Shown here: positions 23,839 through 33,489 of the stretch, in pieces
How positions within the stretch are numbered: position 1 is the stretch's first letter
Layout: each line of letters begins with the position of its first letter
Assembly (NCBI GenBank): GCA_030407085.1
Contig: CM059582.1
Coordinates: forward strand, 92,133,001 to 92,197,000
Length of the DNA: 64,000 bases
From: Trichopria drosophilae
Taxonomy: Eukaryota; Arthropoda; Insecta; Hymenoptera; Diapriidae
Reading direction: 5' to 3'
Notes under the pieces: generated by a model
What the model was told of the DNA's origin: nothing
The model's database searches: none
The model's input: the letters and a program-made list of their open reading frames with translations, nothing else
Made by a program: the position numbers and the translations under genes

Positions 23839-24099
23839 GTGAAACGCCGCCGAGGAGGACAGAAGATCCAACGCCAAAAATTAGCAAAGGCTCTTCACCT
23901 CGCCCGAGAGGAAATAGAATCGCGGGCTGCCAAACCATCATCCCCAAAGGAAACTCCTCTTCCTTTCCCTTTTCCCCCTCGCCCGATCATTCCGCTACCT
24001 ACTCCCAAGGAATTATTCCCTAATTTGTTCATCCCTTTTCCCCCTCTTCCAACAATTCCTCTACCCACACCGGAACAATTGTTTGAAAAAATAAATTGA
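23839..24099 (+). other. small Pro-rich open frame in the long LTR (U3)
   Basis: 86 codons without an ATG start, directly after a pyrimidine-rich tract ending in TTTTATAG, i.e. a plausible 3' splice site. The product begins basic (KRRRGGQKIQRQK) and continues with two copies of a PLPTPxxLFxxL-type unit (IIPLPTPKELF and TIPLPTPEQLF). It could be an exon of an LTR-encoded protein or chance; no family was recognised. Confidence 0.3.
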
Positions 24100-24334
24100 T
24101 TAATCAAATAAACCGCTTCCTCATTTTACCCTTATTTCCGACTTTCCTGTGTTGTTAGTAGCCCTCACTTACCTAAAGAACCCAGTAATTCTACTGAGTT
24201 ACACGCCTGTGTTACCGTTCAGTTACTATCTCTTTCGAGATATTCACTGGGTCGTAGCACTTCCACCTCAAGAAAGCTCCCTATTGGCGTTTACACATGG
24301 GTCCAAGTTCCGCCATGGACACTACACGTGTCTC

Positions 24335-24343
24335 TATAAAAAG
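24335..24343 (+). promoter_or_regulatory. TATA box of the long LTR
   Basis: TATAAAAAG, followed ~28 bp later by GCAGTCAGTC, a good initiator match. It marks the likely U3/R boundary near 24366. Confidence 0.6.
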
Positions 24344-24429
24344 AGGCCCCCTCGCCCTGCTCAGCAGTCAGTCAACTCTGGGGTTACTCTTCTCTTTCCC
24401 ATAGTGTATTACTAGTGTTACCAACCCAT

Positions 24430-24570
24430 CAGCAACCAGCAACCAGCAACCAGCAACCAGCAACCAGCAACCAGCCGCCACCCGCTAGCCGCCAACCACG
24501 AGTCGCAGGTCGCTAGCCGCCAGCCGCGAATCGCCAGCCGCGAGTCGCCAGCCACGAGTCGCCACCCGCC
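24430..24570 (+). repeat. AGCAACC heptamer array and GCCAGCCGCGAGTC-type repeats
   Basis: Six perfect tandem AGCAACC units (24430-24471) run into a degenerate array of ~14-bp units (GCCAGCCGCGAGTC and variants) to about 24570. They lie between the presumed transcription start and the splice donor at 24601, so they would be in the 5' leader. Confidence 0.75.
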
Positions 24571-25057
24571 AACAACTTGGTCTTCAATTTAACACAACGT
24601 GTAAGTATCAGTGCACTTTCCGCCCCGTAAAAATTATCCCAAATTCAGCTGATTGCCCCCTTTTCCCTAGCCCGGCAAAATATATGACAACATTACAATA
24701 CTGTAATGTTGTCCCCACAACGGCCCTAAGTCCCGAAATGTTTAGAATAGGTTGCTCATGCTTCCTAAACCCCAAATATTCCCCTTTATTGTCGAAGAAA
24801 CCATCTTTTTCAAATGTCCCATTTTGCCCTCCAGTTTTACACTACGATCCCGAATCTTAAACCCCAAATTCAGACCCACGATTGACTGCCCCGAGGCTAA
24901 TAATTTAGCCTCGTTAATAAACTGAATTACTAATATTACAATCTTAATATCCTTATTTTGATTATTATCTCCTTTCCTACTCTAGAGCTTCCTAATACTT
25001 AGGATGATTAAGAAGAACATCCCTTTCCTTGTGTTACGTCAAATCACGGACGTGACA

Positions 25058-26094
25058 ACGATTACTTATAACTTCTGCAGAAAATTCTTTATAAAGCTAA
25101 AATTTTGCAAGCGCCTTAAAAATACTGTTTGAAATAAGGAAAATGTTGTTTTGAAAAAATTCGTGGCCGAATAATTGTTTAAATAATCATGCTGTATAAC
25201 GATTTCTGATAACTTGGGTAGGATATTCTTCATAAAGTTAAAATTATGCATACACTTCAAAAATACTGTTTGAAATAAGGAAAATATAGTTTTGAAACAA
25301 TTTGCGATGGAATCATTGTTTAAATAATCATTCTTTACAACGGTTACTGATAACTTGTGCAGAAACTTCTTTATGAAGTTACAATTTTCCACGCCCTTCG
25401 TAAATACTGTTTGAAATATCAAAAATATATTTTTGAAACATTCGCGACGGAATCATTGTGTAAATAACTATTGTTTATAACGATTGCTGTAAAATGCATA
25501 TAACTTGTGCAGAAACTTCATTATAAGGTTACAATTTGGCATGCTCTTTAAAAATACTGTTTGAAATAAGGAAAATATCGTTTTAAAACTATTCACGGCG
25601 GACTTCTTGTTTAAATAATGATTATTTATAACGATTTCTGTAAACTGCGTATAATTTCTGCAGGAAATTCGTTATAAATTTAACATTTTGCATAAACTTC
25701 AAAAATACTGTTTGAAATAATGAAAATATCGTTTTTTAACAATTGGCGACGGAATCATTGTTTAGATAATTATTGTTTATAACGATTGCTGTAAAATGCG
25801 TATAACTTGTGCAGGGAATTTTTTATAAAGTAATCATTTTGCATACACTTCAAAAATCCTGTTACAAATAAGGAAAATATAGTTTTGAAACAATTCGCGA
25901 CGGAATCATTGTATAACTAATCATTCCTTATAACGATTACTGATAACTTGTGCAGGAAATTCTGTATAAAGTTCCAATTTTCCAAGCACTCCAAAAATAC
26001 TGTTTGAAATATAAAAAATATCGTTTTGAAACCATTCGCGACGGAGTCATTGTTTAAATAACTATTGTTTCTAACGTTTGCTTTAAAATGCGTA
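25058..26094 (+). repeat. 141/151-bp satellite, block 4
   Basis: About 7 monomers in the same orientation as blocks 1-3. It ends abruptly inside a monomer at TTTAAAATGCGTAT, where retroviral env sequence begins (~26095). Confidence 0.9.
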
Positions 26095-27530
26095 TTTTCA
26101 AGCAGTCTGGTGAGGTTAAAGCATCCGGATCCTCGGTAATCCATCGTGATTTCGGATTCTATTACGCGCGAGGCCACGAGCGTGATTTTGTCCGTCTGTG
26201 CCTTGCAGCCCGACGGTAACTCAAGCAGACCCGTTGAGAGAAACCGTGGCTATAATATTTCCTCCACATATTATCCTTAACGGTTCTTGGGTGGTGACTG
26301 AGTACAGCCACCGGTTCGTAATGCGGAGTTTGAGCCAAAAAGCGGTTTTCTGCTTGAGCAATCTTAGGTCGCAATTGTTGAAGTCGCTGAACTTCAACTC
26401 TGATCATGCGAACATCGCAGTTACTGTCCAAATCTCGTTCGTGCAGCGGTAACTCCCCGAGGCAAACGTAAGTATATCCCCTTTTGCGACATTGGCAGAA
26501 CGCGTCCGCTGATAGTCGGACATACTTGTGTTGATCGTTCGCTATGCCCGAGTATTGGGTGGAGGGTACGATGAATGCTAATCGTGACTGATTTCCGAAT
26601 TGATGTGGGACCGGCACGGAGTTGTGCTCGTAAATGGTGAACTGCGTATACGATACCAAGGGTATGTACAGGATGTAGATGAGGGACGTCTTCCAGTATG
26701 CAATCTTGATCGTTGATACTTCCAGCAGTGAGTCCAATGTGATCTGTGCCAAAGGAATCGGGAATTCGCATTCTGGGGTGAATTCAGCGATTTCTTTGAT
26801 GTAGGTGGTCTGGTTGCTGAGCCATACAAATTCGGGGTGAATCTTTCCGGCCTTTGCGAAGAGGACCGCGTTCATCAGCTGGTCGGCTTCCATGACGTAG
26901 CGTTGCACCTCGGTTCTAGCGACCGCCAAGATGTGCGATAATTTTTCGTTTCGAAAAGATTGTTCTATCGTTGATTCTGTTATGCTATGCTCTTTCCACA
27001 GCTAGTTTAGTAATATTAATGGTTTTCATTTCTTGATGCAAACTCGAAAATTCCAACGCTATCACCTTGGTTTGATTAGCGATTAGTGTCGACGTATTGT
27101 CCAGTGGATCATTTAGCACGTTTATTTGATATTGTAATACGTCGATCTATTCCTCTTCGGCCGTACCAAACAGTATCTTGCTCGGTTTCCCGATTGCCCC
27201 GAAAATGGCACGTTTCTTCCGGGGCTCTTGACCTGATAATATTTCCAGACGGTTGCCATGCTTGCGGGAGGTCTCGCGTAGCGTCATTCCTGCTTCTTGA
27301 ATGCGGGCGTATAGGGTGCATGAATTCGCGACATTGTTCATCTATTTTCGATAGGCAGGCCTGAAAATCGCTCATTTTTTCAAAGTATCCCTGTAGCGGA
27401 ACCTTTGATATCATCCGCCATTCAGTATGCGAGAGCCGCATAGGTCCAATCTTTTCGGAGTACAGACCTGGAATATCGTTGATGTTGACGTTTACGAACT
27501 TTTCTCGGTTATCCCTGCAAGCGGAATTTG
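26095..27530 (-). pseudogene. env of errantivirus-like element (F-protein-like), C-terminus missing
   Basis: The N-terminal part lies at about 27530-27109 (IPGLYSEKIGPMRLSH, then KMSDFQACLSKIDEQC). A shifted frame carries a furin-like RKKR motif followed by a glycine-rich hydrophobic segment (~27240-27190), as expected for a class I fusion protein cleavage site and fusion peptide. The longest piece, 26929-26162, has VLFAKAGKIHPEFVWL, PVPHQFGNQ, RLSADAFCQC and SNCDVRMI, matching the conserved body of baculovirus F-like errantiviral Env proteins. The transmembrane end is lost at the junction with satellite near 26095. At least two frameshifts are present. It would have been the envelope fusion glycoprotein. 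Confidence 0.75.
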
Positions 27531-28192
27531 AATGTAGGTTATTTTCTATTTTTTGCCTGCTGGGTTCGTCACTACCGCCCCTACCAATGGCTTTCCCTTG
27601 ATCGCCCTTACATAATTATCGAGAATAAATTATTCTGTTTTCTACCCGACTGCATCTTTTCGAATACGCACGGAATAGATAACGCGATGATTACGCTCGG
27701 TAGTATTATTTTTTGATTCACGAAATTTTACGGCGTCGTGGGTCGTGGATCTGTAAAAGAGAATGCGTCGAGTCGCATGGCGAACATAAAATTCATTTAG
27801 TTAAGGGTTGGAGGTCCCTCCTTTCCAGGTGGCGATCTTTCGCAGCTTCCCTTCCGCTTCGCTTCTTATTCCTGGTCAAATCTTCATCTCGCGATCTCGT
27901 GGATGGTCCAGGTCGCCGTTACAGCCCCGCAAGAGGTATGAAGCAGGAAGAGAGGGATCTAGCGACGGCCCTCGGTGAAGCCGTGTCGACGAGGGGTGGA
28001 GAGGCGAGGGGATCTCCTACCCTCTACGTCATTCATCCCAGGTTTCAGCTCGAGCTGTCCCTTCCCGCGGAAGAGGGGGAAGCTCATCGCGCATTCCTTC
28101 GTCAGCTACGGTGCGTGGCTAGTCCTACGTATGGGACTGTATTGTTTATGCGTAGCACGAGGGTGGGGATGCCGCGTCATCGAGGCAGCTGC
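27531..28192. other. unassigned GC-richer segment between integrase and env
   Basis: About 660 bp. On the minus strand it should hold the end of pol and start of env, but I recognise neither between ~27600 and 28190. On the plus strand a 170-codon frame is open (27713-28225), with Arg/Ser/Gly-rich content typical of an antisense frame of GC-rich DNA; I do not accept it as a gene. It may be a foreign insert or a diverged pol/env overlap. Confidence 0.35.
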
Positions 28193-31100
28193 CTACGAAG
28201 CACCGCACAAAACGGAGGCCGATAATTTATGAACGTTCACCTCCTTGCGCTTATTCTCGTTACCGATTTCCCCCTTTTTTTTTAATTCTTCGAACGAAGA
28301 CCTTCGTTTATCGTACGAGTTCTCTTCGCCGACGAATATAAGGGGGTCGTATCCCTTTTTCAGTTTATCGACATGTACTACTTTTGTATGAGACTGGTCT
28401 ATTTCTAGGCGTACGTTACGCGGTTCTAGAACCTCGAGTATCTCATAGGGACCTACGAACGTGTCGTCCCACTTTCCATGTCTTGGTTCTTTAGCCAGCA
28501 TTACCATCTCGCCTATGTGGAAGGGATGTACGTTTAGCTCCCGATCGTAGTAGGCTTTAGACCGATATTTTGCCTGTCTGAGATTCAGCGCGGCTAATGT
28601 TCGAATTTCCTCGAGAGTTGTTGCGAGCTCTCCGACGTAACCTGAGTACGTTGGTAGTGAATCTCTCGGCGACGTGCTCGACGGACATCGGGCAATTTTG
28701 CCAAATAACAGCTCGTGCGGGTGTAATTAATACCTTCGTGTACGCCAGCATCGCATATGGAATGTATCCGTCGCATCTGCTGGTGTATCCGTTATGATCA
28801 TAGGTAGTCTAGTTTTGTTTCGTACCGTCTTTTTGCCTTGACAGACGCCACACCTGTTGATTACTTCGGTCACGTCGGCTCTCATATTCCTTCAATAATG
28901 GATGCGTAAAAGTCGGCGGTATGTTTTCTTAATTCCTTCATGGCCACCACTCGCAGAGCAATGATGTTCTCTAACTAACAGATATCGCTCGCGGTCAGCT
29001 GGTACAGCCAAGTAATCTTTGAAGAATACGATTGTTATTCTGCATTTTATCCATTTTCGGTAAAGCTCAGTAATAGTCGGCCATTTTTGTTTGGGAATCA
29101 TGTCGAAGTCATACCCGACATGTATGGCGCTGATTTGAGCTGTCAGAATGTGCCTGTTTAGCGCTTTAATACACGACGTTATTGCGGACATCGATGCTCT
29201 TTCATCAATGTATTGCTTGATTAGAAGCGCGAACATTGTATATTTTCCAACGTTAGTTACTATTATTTCGCCAATTTTTGGAGCGTCTTGAGCAGATAAT
29301 TGCTCGATGCTTACGCGCCGATTTTCGCGAAGCAGCTTTCCGACTTCGCTGTCTAACTGACGGTCGGCCGTCGTAAAATAGGCGACGTTGCCCTTTTCAC
29401 TCGTTAGATGACGATTTGAAAATTTCACAATCGGTTCGCCTTTTTCGGGCGCATTCTTCTGTTGGTTTGGTGAATCACTGATACTTGCCCCTGCCTCAGT
29501 GGGCGATGTCGGCAATGGATGATTTTCCGGTCCTTCTGGTGAATCGGAGGTATTATTTGCCTCTGTCTCGATTGCAGATGATGCGGGCAGTGGCTGATTC
29601 TCCGGTGCGCTTCCCTTGGAATTATCATCGTCGCTTTCCGATGGCTCCGAGTGCGTCTTTTTGGACGAGCCTCCCCCTGGATCCGGAGATCCTCGAGGCT
29701 GATGGAAGTGCTCTGAGCCACTCTGTTTTAGGTACAGCGTATAGCGCTGTCTCTCGAGATGCAGGTGATGCCATCTCGCTTTATCGGAGACTCACACGTG
29801 GAAATATCTGGTTTGTTCATCACGATGGTCATCATGAACGCAGATATTTACGCCGTAGAGATGCGGGAATAGGCGGATATGATTGTCATCGGTGTATTCA
29901 TACTGCGCGAGTAAGACGTTGCGCGCTCGACCGGGTTCAGCAATAATGTCAAAATTGCCTCGCAGCAGGAGAAGCATTCACAGACCGTCCGGTGACATTG
30001 TCAGCTGCTGAACCTTGATGGGTGAGTCGGATAGGCAGTTGCCGTCAGTTACGACTCCTTCGTCTCTCATCAGAATTTCATATGGTTCAGCACAGTGCTC
30101 CGACTGCTGATAGTTTAACAACCGAGCTTTGTCTGAAGTCACGTCTCTCTGGCATTGCGTATCGTGCACGGAGAGTGGCGGAGAGGGGTGCGCGGGAGGT
30201 TGAGTTCGTTTCGAACTGCTAGAACCGTCGCGCGTCTTAATGTGGCTCTCTTCGTTGACCGGAGTGGGAGGCAATTGAGCGTCAGTCCCACTCGATCGGC
30301 CGTGGGATGCATTAGCATCCATTGACATGAAGTTCCTCTTGCTGCTCGACCCGTATGTTGCTGGGGTAGCGCTATCCTTCTCGCGCGCTTGTTCGCGCTT
30401 CCTGACTAAGTAGCGCGGAGAAGAGGTACCTGAATCGCCAGTGTGGCTCGGATGATGATGCAAGCGGCCCCTATCATCTTTGCTGTAGCGTGTGCTCTCA
30501 CTCGCTCCGTACCTCTCTCTCTCGCTTTCGCTGTCCCTGTTAATCGGCGCCTGTTTTACCTGTTTTCTAGGAGATTCATCTCGTTTATTATTTTCCGGGG
30601 AGGAAAGGTTTGGCCCTTTGGATTTCCCGAACTCGAATCCGATCGTTTTCGAGTGCTGTATTGGTGGAATTCCATCTTTTTCTTGAACCCTCGTTCTACG
30701 GGTTTTTTCTTCCGTAGGGGTAGCACAGTCTTTACAACAGGGGGTTCGACGTTCTCCTTCTGATCGCTACTGTCGATATAAACACCATCCATCGGATTTC
30801 TCGACAATGCGTCCGCATTTGCATTTTCCTTTCCGGGCTTATATTTGGATACGTAATCGTAGTTTTTCAGTTTATTGCGTAAACGATGAAGCCGAATTGT
30901 GAGGTTCTTCATCGTTTTGAGGTATTTTAAAAAGTTCGTGATCACTATAGATCGTGAACTGACGACCGTATAGTTATGGTCGAAATTGTTCTATACCAAA
31001 AACTACGGCGAGCATTTCCTTATCGCACGTGGGGTATCGAACCTCTGCACCTCGCAAAGTTCTGCAAGCATAAGCTATCGGTCTCTCCTTTCTCTCTTCA

Positions 31101-33480
31101 CCTTGTAACAGAACTGCACTTAGTGCGTACCCGGAGGCGTCCGTGTTCACAACGAAGGGCTGCTCGAAATTTGGCAGTTGGAAGATCGGAGCCGAACACA
31201 GCCTTTCTTTTAATAATTCGAAGGCCATGGTTTGTTCGTCCGTCCAATCAAAAGGAACCGTTTCTCTCAGCAGGAAAACTCACGGACTCGCGATCTTCGA
31301 GAAATCGTCCATGAATCGTCTGTAGTATCCGGCGAGGACCAAAAACTGTTTGATTTGTTTTGGATTTTTGGGCTGTGGAAAGTTTTTAACGGCAACGATC
31401 TTTTTGGATCACGTTTCACGGTGTTCTCGGAAATTATGTGTCCGAGATAGCTGGCCTCTTTCTGTAAGAATTTGCACTTTTGAGGCTCTAACGAAAGATT
31501 CGCTGCAGCTAGCCGTTTCATTAATCTATCGAATTTCTTGAGATGTTCAAGTAAATTCTTTGCATAGCTGACAAGATCGTCTAGATAAACTAGCACTTCA
31601 GTGACTTGCAGACCGGTGAAAACCAAATCCATAAGCCTCTGAAATGATTCAGGGCCATTATTAATGCCCATGGGCATTCGAGCGTATTCGAAATGCCCGT
31701 TTATCGTAAATATTTTGTGGGCATTTCTCTCGTCCATCATTGTTTGATGGAATCCCGACTTCATACCAAGCATAGTAAAGTATTTCGCTTGGCTCAACTG
31801 ATCGAAAATATCAGCGCTATTCGGGATTGGGCAGGCATCGCCGATCGTCTTTTCGTTTAAATCACGAAAGTCGATCACGAGCCTCCACTTTTTCTTGCCA
31901 TTCGTGCCTGCCTTCTTCGGCAAAACTCAGGCGGGGGAGTCATATGGCGAATTCGAGTGTCGTATGATTCCAGCGTTCAGCTGCTCTAGTACAAGCCGCT
32001 GCATCTCCTGGTTGAACACATGGCGAAATCGTTTCGCACGCACCGGAATATCGTCGACGGTGTGTATTCTATGCGAAAAGTTTGACGTCGCCTTTAGCGG
32101 TTCACCCGGTAAATGGAAACCGCGCGTCGCGGCGTGGCTCGTTCCTGCTCGATTTCGGAACTCCGCTCGCTCTCGAAGTCGCACGGCTCGAGATTTACTA
32201 CGGGGATTTTGACGCGTACTGATTCCTCGTGGGCATTTACCGCTACTGCAATCGGGTATCCGTTATAATTATTGACGAGGGCTCTGCCTAAATAAACTCC
32301 ATCGATCGTGTCGATGTTTGGCAGCACTCCCGTCTTTACGTCGTTACCGATTTTCACGCGGATTACTTTCCTTGTGCGCGGGGGCAACTCAACAAATTGC
32401 GTGTCCGCAAAAGGCGTTTTTCGATTGCGTAAATGGAACATTTCGTCCGCGTAATTGATTTTCACGGCGTTTTGTCGCAAAAACGGATCGCCTATAATCC
32501 CGTCCTCGGAGATAGGAAAAACGTCTGTAACGATTTGAGTTTCGATGACTAAAACATTGAAACTTATTTTTGCGCATCCGATAGTGCGCGTTATCCCCTC
32601 CCCGATTCCGCTCAATTCGTAATAAATGTCTAGGTCGGGAAACATGTCGCGTCTTAACCCTTTAAGGCCCGACTTTTTTTAAGTGATGCGATTTTCGTCA
32701 TACTCTATATTTAAGGGTTTTTGAGGTCGCTGATTACGAATCTGATGTTAGTTTTTCAAAATTCAAAATGGCGGATCCAATATGGCTTTTTTAAATTTCT
32801 TTGGATTCACTTGAAATTCGTTACTCAGGGGTTAATGTGGTCGCTGATTACGAATCTGATGTTAATTTTTCTATTTTCAGTTAATCTGATAGTAATTTTC
32901 ATGAGTCTAGCTCAATTTTCAAATATTTTCGTCTGCCATGATGGATTCTCCATCTTGTGTTTTGAAAAAATAACATCAGATTCATAATCAGCGACCCCGA
33001 AAACCCCCGAGTAGTCATTTTCATGAGCCTCGTTCAATTTTCAATTTTTTTCGTCCGCCATATTGGATCCGCCATTTTGAATTTTGAAAAACTAACATCA
33101 GATTCGTAATCAGCGACCCCAAAAACCACCGAGTAGTCATTTTCACGAGCCTTACTTGAAGTAATTTAACAATTTTTAATTTTTTTAACAACCCTTAACA
33201 AAAACATTTTTTTTAATATAGTTATAATTATAAAATTGTTGTAAATTGATTGCACTATACATTTTTTGTTAAAAAGTAATATAAATTTGTGGATCTTTGG
33301 CGTTTAGAACTGAAAAATTGATTAATTTTTGACAAAGTCATGAATGTTCGAACACAAAAGTGGTTTCAATCGAAGCCGCTGGGCTTGAAAGGGTTAACTT
33401 AGATAATTTAATAATATTAATTTCCGCGCCGGTGTCTACTAAGAACGTCGCGTTGGAAAAATGTAAGTCCTGGCTGGAGA
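28193..33480 (-). pseudogene. pol of errantivirus-like element (PR-RT-RNase H-IN)
   Basis: Protease DTGA active site at 33436-33425 (TFLVDTGAEINIIKLS); the enzyme is then split by a TTAA insert (33393-32658) and resumes at 32645 (EDGIIGDPFLRQNAV). RT: EQLNAGIIRHSNSPYDSP (~31945), WRLVIDFRDLNEKTIGDACP, MPMGINNGPESFQRLMDLVF and VYLDDLVSYA (YLDD, ~31590). RNase H: VNTDASGYALSAVL (~31150), TCDKEMLAVVFGIEQF, then YKPGKENANADALSRNP (~30800). A long low-complexity linker follows (30463-29425). The pre-integrase region covers 29515-28960. Integrase: HHCC finger (REHHCSASGGHEG to CGVCQ, ~28975-28850), then TDTPA joins almost directly to a piece near the C-terminal end, so the D-D-E core is deleted; the C-terminal domain GKWDDTFVGPYEILEVL is at ~28470-28430. 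Many frameshifts. Confidence 0.85.
32658..33393. mobile_element. TTAA-flanked MITE (piggyBac-like), 736 bp
   Basis: Interrupts the protease between IIKLS and MFPDLD. TTAA stands at both sides (32654-32657, 33394-33397). Ends CCCTTTAAGGCCC and GGGCTTGAAAGGG are imperfect inverted repeats. CCC termini with TTAA duplication are the hallmark of the piggyBac superfamily. Internally it carries three copies, in two orientations, of a unit with CGCTGATTACGAATCTGATG and AAAATGGCGGATCCAATATG. No ORF of note. Confidence 0.8.
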
Positions 33481-33489
33481 TTTTTAGTC

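Larger units (their letters stand above)
22492..25057 (+). mobile_element. very long solo LTR, 2566 bp
   Basis: Starts TGTACCG and ends GTGACA, flanked by direct ACGA duplications (22488-22491 and 25058-25061) in satellite. It has the signals of one LTR in plus orientation: TATAAAAAG at 24335-24343, an initiator-like TCAGTC ~25-30 bp downstream, a GTAAGTAT splice donor at 24601 and AATAAA at 24916-24921. No internal LTR duplication, PBS or pol is visible. Alternatives are a LARD/TRIM-type non-autonomous element or an element whose interior was lost. An LTR this long is unusual. Confidence 0.7.

Noticed and set aside
27713..28225. 170-codon plus-strand frame as a gene
   Set aside because: Opposite to a minus-strand retroelement, GC-rich with antisense-like composition; kept only as an unexplained interval.
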